A DNA stretch of 64,000 nt, taken from positions 1,178,001 through 1,242,000 of the forward strand of contig NZ_VOLO01000001.1 in the NCBI RefSeq assembly GCF_007954365.1. The letters are read 5' to 3'. Positions within the stretch are counted from its first letter, which is position 1, and every line of letters starts with the position of its first letter. The notes beneath the pieces are model-generated. The model had not been told where the DNA came from. It searched no databases and saw only the letters and a program-made list of their open reading frames with translations. Below are positions 37,557 to 46,193 of this stretch, piece after piece. This stretch comes from Frigoribacterium sp. ACAM 257. Lineage in GTDB: Bacteria; Actinomycetota; Actinomycetes; Actinomycetales; Microbacteriaceae. The translations under genes were made by a program, and so were the position numbers.

Positions 37557-39128
37557 TTACGACGCCGAGGAGCCCCGGTCGGCCCGTCCGGCGACATCGG
37601 CCTCGACCGCCGCGGCGGCGATCCCGGCGACGAGCGCCTCGGCCCCGAGCGAGTCGGGAGCCCGGTCGTCGACGTCGGCGAGCGGCAGGACGAGAGGAAC
37701 GCGGCGCCCGTCGACGACGACCCAGGTGCGGAGGGACTCCGGGCCGGCCGCCGCCTCCGGCGTGGCGCTCGCCAGCTCGTCGAGCCACTCGCACTCGGTC
37801 TCGATCCAGCGGGTGTGCACGGTGGGCTCGTGCTCGTCCACGAAGGCCGGGTCGTCGACGAGGAGGCGGTGGAAGCGCGCGGTGGTCGCGGGCCCCTCCA
37901 CGACGAGGCCGTCGAGTGCGCGCCGTGCACGGCTCAGGGCCGCCCCGCGGTCGCGGCCCGTCACGACGACCGTGAGGAGGAGGGGGTCTCGACCAGCGGG
38001 GACGTCCGAGCCCGCGACCACGCCGGAGTCGATCCGCACGCCCGGCCCGCCAGGCACCTCGAGACGGCTCACGGGGGCAGGCGCGGGCAGGAATCCCCGA
38101 CCGGCGTCCTCGGCCGTGACGCGGAACGAGATCGTGTGCCCCCGGCTCTCCGGCACGTCGACGAGGTCGAGCCCGAGTCCGCCCGCGACCAGCAGCTGCT
38201 GCCGCACGAGGTCGACGCCCGTGGCCTGCTCGGTGGCGACGTGCTCGAGCGGCAGCGCGGTGCCCACCTCGAGGAACGACACCTGGCCGGCCCTCGACAC
38301 GAGGAACTCGACGGTGCCGGCGCCGCGGTACGAGACGGCCGAGCCGAGCGCGACGGAGGTGGAGGTGACGACCTCGAGCTGTTCGTCGGTCAGGTGCGGC
38401 GCCGGCGCCTCGCCGACGAGTTTCTGGTGCCGGCGCTGCACCGAGCACTCACGGGTGCCGACCACGACGATCCGCCCCTCGCCGTCGCCGAGCAGCTGGG
38501 CCTCGACGTGCCGCGGCCGATCGAGGTACTGCTCGACGAAGACCTCCCCACGGCCGAAGACGGCAGCCGACTCGCGCACGGCGGAGTCGAGCAGGTCGGC
38601 GACCTCGTCGAGTCGGCGCGCGACCCTGAGTCCGAGGCCGCCGCCTCCGTGGGCCGCCTTCAGCGCGATCGGCAGACCGTGCCGCTGGGCGAACGCGACG
38701 GCCTCGTCGGCGGAGCGGATCGGCTCCGAGGTGCCGACGACGAGCGGGGCCCCGACCGAGTCGGCGAGGGCGCGTGCCGAGACCTTGTCGCCCAGCAGCT
38801 CCATGGTCTCGGGGTCGGGGCCGACCCAGGTGAGGCCGGCGGCGAGCACGCGGCGCGCGAACTCGGCGCTCTCGCTGAGCGGCCCGCAGCCGGGGTGCAC
38901 CGCGTCGGCGCCGCTGCGCTCCGCCACGTCCAGCAGCGCCGTCATGTCCCGGTACGCGTCGGTGCCGGGCAGCTCGTCGAGGGCCCAGGCCTCGTCCGCG
39001 GCGCGCACGTGCAGGGCGTCGACATCGTCCGGCGCGAACACCGCGACGGAGGGCAGGTCGAGGTCGGCGGCGGCGCGCGCGACGCGCACCGCCACCAGCC
39101 CGCGCTCGGCGATGAGCAGCTTCCTCAC
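37557..39128 (-). CDS. Degenerate biotin-carboxylase-like protein in a 5-oxoprolinase operon
   Basis: 523 residues, clearly homologous to the biotin carboxylase of actinobacterial AccA-type subunits: LLIAERGLVAVRV, GDKVSARAL, KAAHGGGGLGLRV, CSVQRRHQKLVGEAPAP, and TRWIETECEW near the end. Several hallmark residues differ: NRGE reads ERGL, and the E-x-N-x-R catalytic stretch reads E287-V-G289-T-A291, losing the Asn and Arg (N290/R292 in E. coli). No AMKM biotin site or BCCP domain follows. It is likely a pseudoenzyme or a changed ATP-grasp ligase. The GTG overlaps the pxpBC stop (GTGA). Confidence 0.82.
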   Translation of the reverse strand: MRKLLIAERGLVAVRVARAAADLDLPSVAVFAPDDVDALHVRAADEAWALDELPGTDAYRDMTALLDVAERSGADAVHPGCGPLSESAEFARRVLAAGLTWVGPDPETMELLGDKVSARALADSVGAPLVVGTSEPIRSADEAVAFAQRHGLPIALKAAHGGGGLGLRVARRLDEVADLLDSAVRESAAVFGRGEVFVEQYLDRPRHVEAQLLGDGEGRIVVVGTRECSVQRRHQKLVGEAPAPHLTDEQLEVVTSTSVALGSAVSYRGAGTVEFLVSRAGQVSFLEVGTALPLEHVATEQATGVDLVRQQLLVAGGLGLDLVDVPESRGHTISFRVTAEDAGRGFLPAPAPVSRLEVPGGPGVRIDSGVVAGSDVPAGRDPLLLTVVVTGRDRGAALSRARRALDGLVVEGPATTARFHRLLVDDPAFVDEHEPTVHTRWIETECEWLDELASATPEAAAGPESLRTWVVVDGRRVPLVLPLADVDDRAPDSLGAEALVAGIAAAAVEADVAGRADRGSSAS

Positions 39129-40915
39129 TGTTCGACCCCGCGCTCGCCCGCGGCGCGCTCGTCCACCCGCGCGTCGCGGCGCCCGCCTCGACGCCCCGCG
39201 CCGAGGTCGGGCCCGGGGACGACGCGGAACCGCACGCTCGCCCCGACGGGCACCTGGGCGGCACGGTCGAGCTGGTCGCCGACCACGCACGCGACGACGG
39301 GGTAGCCGCCGGTGACCGGGTGATCGGCCATGAACAGCACGGGCTGGCCGTCGGGCGGCACCTGCAGGGCGCCCGACACGGTCGCCTCGCTCGGCAGCTC
39401 GTGCTCGACGGCCCGCTCGAGGGGGTGCTCGCCCTCGAGGCGGAGCCCGATCCGGTTGGACTGCGCCGTGACCGTGAACCGCTGCCCCGTGAGGCGCTCG
39501 AGGGCCTCGGCGGTGAACCAGTCGTCCCGCGGGCCGAGCACGACGTCGAGCAGGGTGACCTCGTCCGGTGCCGAGACGGAGCGCTGTGCGTCGTGGGCCG
39601 AGGCCGCGACGCTCTCGGACCAGGCCCGGCCGACGCCGAGCTCGTCGCCGGCAGCGAGCCGGCCGGGGCCGATGCGCGCCAGGACGTCGCCCGACGCGCT
39701 GTCGAGCACGCTCTCGGCCTCCCAGCCGCCGCGGACGGCGAGGTACGAGTAGACGCCCCGAGGAGGCGCGCCCACGACGAGCACCTCGCCGTCGTCGAGT
39801 GCGAACGCGGCCCCCGGGACGGCGTGGCGGGCGCCGCGCGCCCCGTGCACGGTCAGCGGCACGGGCGCCCCGGCCACCGCGAGCACGAGGTCGCCGCGGG
39901 CGGTGGCCTCCAGGCCGCCGTAGGCGAGCTCGAGCGCCGCCGAGCCCGTCGCGGCGCCGACGAGGCGGTTGGCTTCGCGGAGAGCACGGTGGTCCATCGC
40001 GCCGGAGCGGGAGACGCCGAGCCCGGAGCGGCCGGGCCGCCCCAGGTCCTCGAGGATGCTGAAGGGGCCCGGCCTGGTCACGACGAGCGCGCGGTCGGGG
40101 CGGGGACGGGCGACGGGCACGTCCGCGGCGGGCCCGGGTACTGGCTCAGGCGCCGGCTCGGGAGCGGACGCAGCTGCGCGTGCAGGCCCTCGAAGCGCGG
40201 TGGATGCGGGCGCGGTGGTCCCTCGCTCGGCGCCCGTCGCCTCCTCGACTGCGGCCGCCCGGGCCGTGACGTCGACGAACCGGACGCGCATCCCCGGCTG
40301 CAGCAGGGCCGGGACGCGCTCGGCGAGGTCCCAGAGGGCGACGTCGGTGTGGCCGAGCAGCTGCCAGCCGCCGGGGCTCTCGCGCGGGTAGACCCCGGTG
40401 AACTCCCCCGCCATGGCGACCGCGCCGGCGGGCACCGAGGTGCGAGGCGTCGCGCGGCGCGGGACGGCGAGGGCCGGGTCGCCGCCGGTCAGGTAGGCGA
40501 AGCCGGGCGCGAAGCCCGTGAACGCCACGGTGTACGTGGCACCGGCGTGGCGGTCGACCACCTCGTGCGTGCTCAGGCCGCTCAGACGGGCGACCTCGGC
40601 CAGGTCCTCGCCGTCGTACCGGACGGGGATCTCGACGAGCCGCCCCTCGGTCGCCGCGTCCCGCGACGTCGGCAGCGACCGGAGGACGCTCATCAACGAC
40701 GCGATCGGCAGGAGCGTGGGCAGGAACCGCACCGCGACGCTCCGCGCGGCAGGCACCACGTCGAGGATGCCCGCGACGGGCTGGGCGAGCAGGGCGCCGA
40801 AGAGGGCGAGCGACTCGTCCAGGCCGTCGGTCTCGATCAGCACTCCGTCGGTGCCGAGCGGCAGCACCCTGAGGTGCGCGAGCGCGGCGCCGAGGTCGAC
40901 CTCGTGCCCGGTCAC
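39125..40915 (-). CDS. pxpBC: PxpB-PxpC fusion, 5-oxoprolinase subunits
   Basis: 596 residues. The N-terminal half is PxpB/KipI-like (VRFLPTLLPI and VAFTGFAPGFAYLTGGDP, RESPGGWQLLGHTD). An Ala/Pro linker near 215-260 leads to a PxpC/KipA-like half (VTRPGPFSILEDLGRPGRSGLGVSRSGAMDHRAL, LAVRGGWE, QSNRIGLRLEG, ADHPVTGGYPVVA). Together with PxpA these subunits hydrolyse 5-oxoproline to glutamate using ATP. The two subunits are separate in many bacteria but fused here. GTG overlaps the pxpA stop; the 3' end overlaps the next gene. Confidence 0.9.
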   Translation of the reverse strand: MTGHEVDLGAALAHLRVLPLGTDGVLIETDGLDESLALFGALLAQPVAGILDVVPAARSVAVRFLPTLLPIASLMSVLRSLPTSRDAATEGRLVEIPVRYDGEDLAEVARLSGLSTHEVVDRHAGATYTVAFTGFAPGFAYLTGGDPALAVPRRATPRTSVPAGAVAMAGEFTGVYPRESPGGWQLLGHTDVALWDLAERVPALLQPGMRVRFVDVTARAAAVEEATGAERGTTAPASTALRGPARAAASAPEPAPEPVPGPAADVPVARPRPDRALVVTRPGPFSILEDLGRPGRSGLGVSRSGAMDHRALREANRLVGAATGSAALELAYGGLEATARGDLVLAVAGAPVPLTVHGARGARHAVPGAAFALDDGEVLVVGAPPRGVYSYLAVRGGWEAESVLDSASGDVLARIGPGRLAAGDELGVGRAWSESVAASAHDAQRSVSAPDEVTLLDVVLGPRDDWFTAEALERLTGQRFTVTAQSNRIGLRLEGEHPLERAVEHELPSEATVSGALQVPPDGQPVLFMADHPVTGGYPVVACVVGDQLDRAAQVPVGASVRFRVVPGPDLGAGRRGGRRDARVDERAAGERGVEQ

Positions 40916-41715
40916 CGGGTGGCCGCCCCTGGGGCCTGCGGCACCGTGACGAACGGGCGGAGGCCGACGCCCGCCTCCTCGAGGGCGCTTCGCACCTGGG
41001 CGGCGATCGCGACGGCGTCGGGGCTGTCGCCGTGCACGCAGACCGTGTCGACGCACAGCTCGACGACTGCGCCGTCGACCGAGCGGACCGTCCCCGTCTC
41101 GACCAGCTGGAGGACGCGGTCGCGGACCTCGCTCGCGTCGTGCAGCACGGCCCCTGGTCGGCTGCGGGGCACGAGGGCACCGCTCGCGTCGTAGGCGCGG
41201 TCGGCGAAGGCCTCGGCGACGACGCGGAGTCCCTCCTGCTCGGCACGGCGGAGGAACGCGGAGCCGGCGAGGCCGACGACGGGCAGGGACGGGTCGACGC
41301 GGAGCACTGCCTCGACGACGGCTCCCGCGTGGACGGCTCCCCGGCCGTCGGCGTCGGCGACGACCGAGTAGAGGGCGCCGTGCGGCTTCACGTAGCGGAC
41401 GGCCCCGCCGACCGCCCGGGAGAGCCCGGTCAACGAGCCGACCTGCCAGACGACGTCCGCGACGAGCTCGTCGTGCGAGGCCTCGACGTAGCGGCGGCCG
41501 AAGCCGACCAGGTCGCGGTACGAGACGTGCGCCCCGACGACGACCCCGCGACGGTGGGCCGCGTCGACGACGCGCAGCAGACCGGCCGGGTCGCCCGCGT
41601 GGAAACCGCAGGCGACGTTGGCGCTCGTGACGACGTCGAGCAGGGCGTCGTCGTCGCCGAGCGTCCAGCGGCCGAAGCCCTCGCCGAGGTCGGCGTTGAG
41701 GTCGATCGTGGTCAT
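40912..41715 (-). CDS. pxpA: 5-oxoprolinase subunit PxpA (LamB/YcsF family)
   Basis: 267 residues with the family start MTTIDLNADLGEGFGRW, then ANVACGFHAGDP, VGAHVSYRDLVGFGRR, YVKPHGALY, EAFADRAYDASGALVPRSRPGAVL and VCVHGDSPDAVAIA. It is the first gene of the operon pxpA, pxpBC, carboxylase-like. ATG at 41715 with GGGGAGG upstream. It handles 5-oxoproline formed by spontaneous cyclisation of glutamine or glutamate. Confidence 0.94.
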   Translation of the reverse strand: MTTIDLNADLGEGFGRWTLGDDDALLDVVTSANVACGFHAGDPAGLLRVVDAAHRRGVVVGAHVSYRDLVGFGRRYVEASHDELVADVVWQVGSLTGLSRAVGGAVRYVKPHGALYSVVADADGRGAVHAGAVVEAVLRVDPSLPVVGLAGSAFLRRAEQEGLRVVAEAFADRAYDASGALVPRSRPGAVLHDASEVRDRVLQLVETGTVRSVDGAVVELCVDTVCVHGDSPDAVAIAAQVRSALEEAGVGLRPFVTVPQAPGAATR

Positions 41716-41803
41716 GCGGCGCCTCCCCTCGGCGGTGGTCGTGCGGTGCTCGGCTCGCGGGCCGATCGTCCACGGTACCGGTCCGGGGCGGGGAGGACGC
41801 CGG

Positions 41804-42235
41804 TCAGGAGGCGCGGCGCACGGCCAGCGCGCTCGCCACGAGCGGCACCTGGAGGGGCAGCCGGGCGACGGTCACGACCCTGCGGGCCGTCCCGGCGCGG
41901 CTGCTGCGGAGCGACCGGAGCGCCATCGAGACGTTCGCCGGGAAGACCGCGACGAAGAGCGCCGCCGCCAGGGCGCCGCCCGCCCGCCGCGTGGCGGTCG
42001 AGATCAGCGCGCCCGCGACGACGACCTCGGCGACGCCGGAGCTCGTCGTCCACAGGCGCGCCGGGCCGGGCATGCTGCGCGGCACCACCGCGTCGTAGGC
42101 GCTCGGGCGCACCAGGTGCAGCACGCCGGAGACGCCGCAGGCGGCTGCGAAGAGCAGCGCGGTGCGGCGGGCTGAGGCGCCGCGCGTGCGTCGGGCTGCG
42201 GCGGTGCGGGCGAGGCGGGTGCGTCGGGTGCTCAT
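41804..42235 (-). CDS. DoxX-like membrane protein
   Basis: 143 residues. After an Arg/Ala-rich start come four hydrophobic helices with FAAACGVSGVLHLVRPSAYDAVVPRSMPGPARLWTT broken into the usual H-x-x-x-P pattern and SGVAEVVVAGALI, typical of DoxX proteins. Function unknown, perhaps redox or quinone-linked. I prefer the ATG at 42235, with AGGA nine bases upstream, over one at 42244 that would lack spacing. Confidence 0.72.
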   Translation of the reverse strand: MSTRRTRLARTAAARRTRGASARRTALLFAAACGVSGVLHLVRPSAYDAVVPRSMPGPARLWTTSSGVAEVVVAGALISTATRRAGGALAAALFVAVFPANVSMALRSLRSSRAGTARRVVTVARLPLQVPLVASALAVRRAS

Positions 42236-42287
42236 GCGGTCCATCCTGCTCGCCCGCGCCTCCTCGTCGGGTCTGCCCTGGCCGAAG

Positions 42288-42347
42288 GCGGGTATTCCGG
42301 GTCGAGGGCGGGTCCCGACCGACCCGCCCTCGACCCGGAATACCCGC
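42288..42347. repeat. A-B-A palindromic intergenic element, copy 1
   Basis: Left arm 42288-42314 and right arm 42321-42347 are perfect complements of 27 bases around a 6-base loop. The arm holds GCGGG, TATTCCGG and GTCGAGGGCGGG, and the outer right flank continues as CCTCGACG. A second copy, with 32-base arms, lies at 53583-53656. Confidence 0.8.
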
Positions 42348-42387
42348 CCTCGACGAGAGGGCGACGGGGTCGGAGGCGGCGCGGGCG

Positions 42388-43245
42388 TCAGACGGCGCGG
42401 CGGACGCCCCGGCTCATGATCGCCGAGGTGAGCGCCTCGACCGGCTCGCGCGGGGCGGCGGGGTTCGCGACGAGCACGTAGTCGACGTCGCCGAGGGCCG
42501 GCAGCGAGAAGCGGTCGCTGACCTTGACCAGGTCGGTGGGGATGAGCGAGAAGGGGAACACCGCGACGCCCATGCCCGCCCGCACGGCCGCGAGCACCCC
42601 GTTCACGTCGCGGGTGTTGCAGGTGATCCGCCAGGTGCGCCCGCTCGCCTCGAGGGCGCCGATCGCGAGCTGCCGGCTGAGGCTCGGCGCCTGGTAGGCG
42701 ATCAGGGGCACCGGCCGGCCGGGCTCCACCTGCAGCTTCTCCTGGCCGATCCAGACCATCGTGTCGCCCGCGACCCGCCGGCCCTCGTCGGACTCGCCCG
42801 CCGTCTGCTTCACGAAGATCAGGTCGAGGTGGCCGGAGGCGAGACGTCGTCGCAGGGGACCGCTCTGGTTCACCGTCAGCTCGAGGTCGACGTCGGGGTG
42901 CAGCTGCCGGAAGTGACGCAGGATGCGCGGCAGCTGCGTGATCGCGAGGTCGTCCGCGGCTCCGAAGCGCAGGCGGCCGCGCATCGCCGACCCGCTGAAC
43001 CAGCTCTCGGCCGCGGCGTGCGCGGCGAGGATGGTGCGGGCGAAGCCGGCCATCGCGTCGCCGTTGTCCGTGAGCCGCACGTCACGGGTGTCGCGGACCA
43101 CGAGGGTGCGGCCGGCCGCCTTCTCGAGCCGGCCGACGTGCTGGCTCACCGTCGGCTGGCTGATGCCGAGACGGAGGCCCGCGGCCGTGAAGCTGCGGGT
43201 CTCGGCGACGGCCAGGAACGTCGTCAGCAGGGCAGGGTCGAACAC
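42388..43245 (-). CDS. LysR-family transcriptional regulator
   Basis: 285 residues. N-terminal winged helix (LLTTFLAVAETRSFTAAGLRLGISQPTVSQHVGRLE) and a substrate-binding domain (LRFGAADDLAITQLPRILRHF). GTG at 43245 with GAGGAGG upstream. It is divergent from an MFS transporter with a palindromic operator between, so it probably controls that exporter and itself. The inducer is unknown. Confidence 0.9.
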   Translation of the reverse strand: MFDPALLTTFLAVAETRSFTAAGLRLGISQPTVSQHVGRLEKAAGRTLVVRDTRDVRLTDNGDAMAGFARTILAAHAAAESWFSGSAMRGRLRFGAADDLAITQLPRILRHFRQLHPDVDLELTVNQSGPLRRRLASGHLDLIFVKQTAGESDEGRRVAGDTMVWIGQEKLQVEPGRPVPLIAYQAPSLSRQLAIGALEASGRTWRITCNTRDVNGVLAAVRAGMGVAVFPFSLIPTDLVKVSDRFSLPALGDVDYVLVANPAAPREPVEALTSAIMSRGVRRAV

Positions 43246-43261
43246 GGCGAGCCTCCTCGTG

Positions 43262-43306
43262 GTGAATCAGAGCGTGCCATTCGAACAATGCATGACACTG
43301 ATTCAC
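43262..43306. promoter_or_regulatory. Candidate LysR operator in the divergent gap
   Basis: GTGAATCAG (43262-43270) and CTGATTCAC (43298-43306) are perfect 9-base inverted repeats. Between them lies CATTCGAACAATG, an inner imperfect palindrome of the T-N11-A sort. The span of 45 bases fits a LysR tetramer. Confidence 0.6.
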
Positions 43307-43442
43307 ACCATAGGGGGCCCGAATGACCCCTGCGGGCTTACCGTCGAGGGACGAGGAGGCGCGGCTCACCACCGCGAGGCCCCTCGGCTCCTCCCCCGGC
43401 GGCCGCGACCGCCCCGGGCCGCCCCCCAGCGCAGGAACAGTG

Positions 43443-44801
43443 ATGTCCGCTCCGTCCACCGCCAGCACCCCGATCGTCGACCCCGCCGCCTCCTTCCCCG
43501 CCACCGCGCCGCTGCCCGTCGCGACGCAGCGCCCGCCGTGGCGGCACACCTTCATCGCGCTCAGCGTGCCGAACTTCCGGCTCTGGACGGTCGGCAACTT
43601 CGTCGCCATGACCGCCGGCTGGATGCAGCGAATCGCCCAGGACTGGCTCGTGCTCGAGCTGACCGGCAGCGCGACCGCCGTCGGGGTCACCGTCGCGATG
43701 CAGTTCGCGCCGATGCTCTTCTTCGGCCTGCTCGGCGGCGTGCTCGTCGACCGGTTCTCGAAGCGCGCGCTGATGGTGGTGACGCAGAGCGTCTTCGCGG
43801 TGCTGAGCATCGGGCTCGCCGTGCTGACCCTCACCGGCGTCGTCGAGGCCTGGCACGTCTTCGCCATCGCCTTCGCGACCGGTCTCGTGACCGTGATCGA
43901 CAACCCGGCCCGCCAGGTGATCGTGAGCGAGCTCGTCGGCCAGCGCCACCTCCGGAACGCCATCAGCGTCAACTCGAGCGTGTTCCAGCTCGGCGGCATG
44001 ATCGGCCCCGCTGTCAGCGGCGTGCTGCTGCTCGCGGTCGGCGCCGGGTGGGCCTTCGCCGTGAACGGCGTCGCCTGCCTGCTCGTGGTCGGCATGCTCG
44101 GCCTGCTCCGCACCTCCCAGATGACCCGCACCGCACCGGCTCCCCGGTCGCGCGGCCAGCTGCGCGAGGGCCTCGCGTACGCCCGGGCGAAGCCGACCAT
44201 CCTCGTGCCGGTCGTGCTCGTCGCGTCCTACGCCGTGTTCGGCCTGACGATGCCCGTGCTGCTCGCGTCGTACGCCGACGAGGTCTTCGACGTGGGCGCC
44301 GGCGGCTACGGGCTCTTCAACTCGATGATCGCCGTGGGCGCCCTCACGGGCGCGCTGCTGTCGACCCGGCGGGCCACGATCCGGCTGCGCACCCTCGTCG
44401 TGGGCCTGCTCGTGACCGGCCTGCTGCAGGCGGGCGCCGGGGTCGTCGGCGGCGCCGCCGGCGTCGTGCCGTTCGCCCTGGTGCTCGTCTCGGTCGGGCT
44501 GGCGTCGCTGCTGTTCCTCACGTCGGCGAACCAGCTGGTGCAGCTGTCGAGCAACATCGGCATCCGCGGTCGGGTGATGTCGCTCTACGTGCTCATGCTG
44601 CTCGGCGGCCAGGCAGTCGGCGGTCCGCTGATGGGCGGGATCGTCGAGGTGCTCGGCACGCCGACGGCCATGGTGATCTCCGGCGGCGTGCCCGCGGTCG
44701 TCGCAGGCGTGACCGCCCTCGTGCTCGCCCGGCGCGGGCAGCTCACGCTGCAGATGCGAGTGCGGCGGCACCTGCCCGTCGTCGAGATCGCGGCGCGCTA
44801 G
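43443..44801 (+). CDS. MFS transporter (DHA3-like exporter)
   Basis: 452 residues, about 12 membrane helices after a 30-residue tail. The first helices contain FRLWTVGNFVAMTAGWMQRIAQDWLVLELTGSA; loop 2-3 has LLGGVLVDRFSKR; later VIDNPARQVIVSELV. This fits DHA3-type exporters of drugs or metabolites. The ATG at 43443 has CAGGAAC upstream. Its TAG stop shares the palindrome CTAG with the stop of the convergent ligase gene, an overlap of four bases. Confidence 0.88.
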   Translation: MSAPSTASTPIVDPAASFPATAPLPVATQRPPWRHTFIALSVPNFRLWTVGNFVAMTAGWMQRIAQDWLVLELTGSATAVGVTVAMQFAPMLFFGLLGGVLVDRFSKRALMVVTQSVFAVLSIGLAVLTLTGVVEAWHVFAIAFATGLVTVIDNPARQVIVSELVGQRHLRNAISVNSSVFQLGGMIGPAVSGVLLLAVGAGWAFAVNGVACLLVVGMLGLLRTSQMTRTAPAPRSRGQLREGLAYARAKPTILVPVVLVASYAVFGLTMPVLLASYADEVFDVGAGGYGLFNSMIAVGALTGALLSTRRATIRLRTLVVGLLVTGLLQAGAGVVGGAAGVVPFALVLVSVGLASLLFLTSANQLVQLSSNIGIRGRVMSLYVLMLLGGQAVGGPLMGGIVEVLGTPTAMVISGGVPAVVAGVTALVLARRGQLTLQMRVRRHLPVVEIAAR

Positions 44802-46189
44802 GCCGCCTCGGCCTCCGACACGTACCGGCGCGGCTTGCCCTCGCCGAGGTCGAGCAGTGCCGTCACCTGGCTGACGGCGACCTCCCGGCCGAGCAGCGCA
44901 CCGAGGCGGGACGCGACGGTCTCGGGGTCGCCGCCCACGACGACCGCGCGCACCGCGCCTCCTCGTTCCTGGTGCACCGACCAGCCGTGGCAGCCCGCGG
45001 CCTGCAGGTGCTGCGTGAGGTCGACGCAGGGCACGACGGACCCGTCGGCGTGGGCGAAGACCGTCGGGTCCCGGCCCTCGAGGTCGGCGAGGGCCTGGCG
45101 ACCGTCGACGTCGACGAGACGGGCGTGGTCGCCCGTGCGGTAGCGCACGAGGGGCAGCAGCGGGTTCTCGCCCGCCGTCACGACGATCTCGCCGCGCTCG
45201 CCCGGCCCGACGGGCTGCCCGGCCGGGTCGACGAGCTCGACGACGAGCCTCCGGTCGAGCACGACGTGCGGGCCGCCGTCGCTGCTGACGGCGATCGGCC
45301 GGGTCTCGTGCAGCCCGTAGACGTCGATCACGGGACAGCCGAAGGCGGTCTCGAGGTCGGCGCGAAGCGGCGCCGAGAGAGACGTCGCGCCCGAGAACAG
45401 GGCCAGGGGCGCCAGGTGACCGACCAGGGTCGGGTGCAGCAGCTCGGCCAGGCTGGTGGGGCTGCCGGAGAACACCTGCGGCCCCTGGTCGGCGAAGAAG
45501 CCGGAACGCCGGTCGAGGTCGCCCCACTGCGCGGGGTGCAGGTTCACCCTGGCCGTCGTCGACTGGCCGAAGCCGCTCAGCACCGACGCGTAGGTGAAGG
45601 CCTGGCGCTGGTGCACGACGTGGGCGAGCGCCATGCGCGACGGGTCGGGCCGCCAGTCGATCCCGAGGTCGCGCACCAGCGAGACGTACAGGTGGAAGGT
45701 GCGTGCCACCTCCTCGACGTGGTCGGGGATCAGCAGCGCCCGGCCGGTCGAGCCCGAGCTGCTGCCGTGGACCATCAGGTCGAGGTCGGCGTCGAGCGGC
45801 ACGAAGGCGGCGACGTCGTCGACGAGGTCGTCACGCGTGACGAGCGGCCAGTCGTCGAGGCGGTCCCAGCCCGCGGCCCGTCGGCGGTAGGCAGGCAGTC
45901 GCCGGGCTGTGGCGAGGTGCTCGTCGAGCCACCCGTCGAGCGACAGCGGCGTCTGCGCGCGTTCGATCCCCGCGGCGGTGAGTCGATCGCCCGTCCGGTG
46001 CACCCAGGCCGGGGCCAGCGGGTGGTCGCGGAGGCGGTCGAGGCGCTGCCTGCCCTCGGGCGTGAGGGTCGGCCACCGCTCGGCGTCGGTGAGCGCGACG
46101 GAGGCGCCGGGCCGGTACTCGTCGAGGGCGAGGTGGTCGGGGGCGTCGGGATCCGGGGAGCCGGGATCGGGGGCGTCGGGGGCCGTCAC
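44798..46189 (-). CDS. Adenylate-forming ligase of the PaaK/CapK type, last gene of the MoxR operon
   Basis: 463 residues. Phenylacetate-CoA-ligase-like AMP-binding enzyme: P-loop HGSSSGSTGRALLIP, YGLHETRPIAVS, and YRTGDHARLVDVDGRQ, with a short C-terminal domain ending LLDLGEGKPRRYVSE. Activity as an acyl-adenylate-forming enzyme is likely; the substrate is unknown. GTG at 46189, four bases after the preceding stop. Being attached to a MoxR/vWA operon is not a setting I recall for this family. Confidence 0.78.
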   Translation of the reverse strand: MTAPDAPDPGSPDPDAPDHLALDEYRPGASVALTDAERWPTLTPEGRQRLDRLRDHPLAPAWVHRTGDRLTAAGIERAQTPLSLDGWLDEHLATARRLPAYRRRAAGWDRLDDWPLVTRDDLVDDVAAFVPLDADLDLMVHGSSSGSTGRALLIPDHVEEVARTFHLYVSLVRDLGIDWRPDPSRMALAHVVHQRQAFTYASVLSGFGQSTTARVNLHPAQWGDLDRRSGFFADQGPQVFSGSPTSLAELLHPTLVGHLAPLALFSGATSLSAPLRADLETAFGCPVIDVYGLHETRPIAVSSDGGPHVVLDRRLVVELVDPAGQPVGPGERGEIVVTAGENPLLPLVRYRTGDHARLVDVDGRQALADLEGRDPTVFAHADGSVVPCVDLTQHLQAAGCHGWSVHQERGGAVRAVVVGGDPETVASRLGALLGREVAVSQVTALLDLGEGKPRRYVSEAEAA

Positions 46190-46193
46190 GACG

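Noticed and set aside
43323-43442. Longer N-terminus for the MFS transporter starting at 43323
   Set aside because: The extra 40 codons are low-complexity, not membrane-like, and cover the promoter region; the ATG at 43443 has its own ribosome-binding site.
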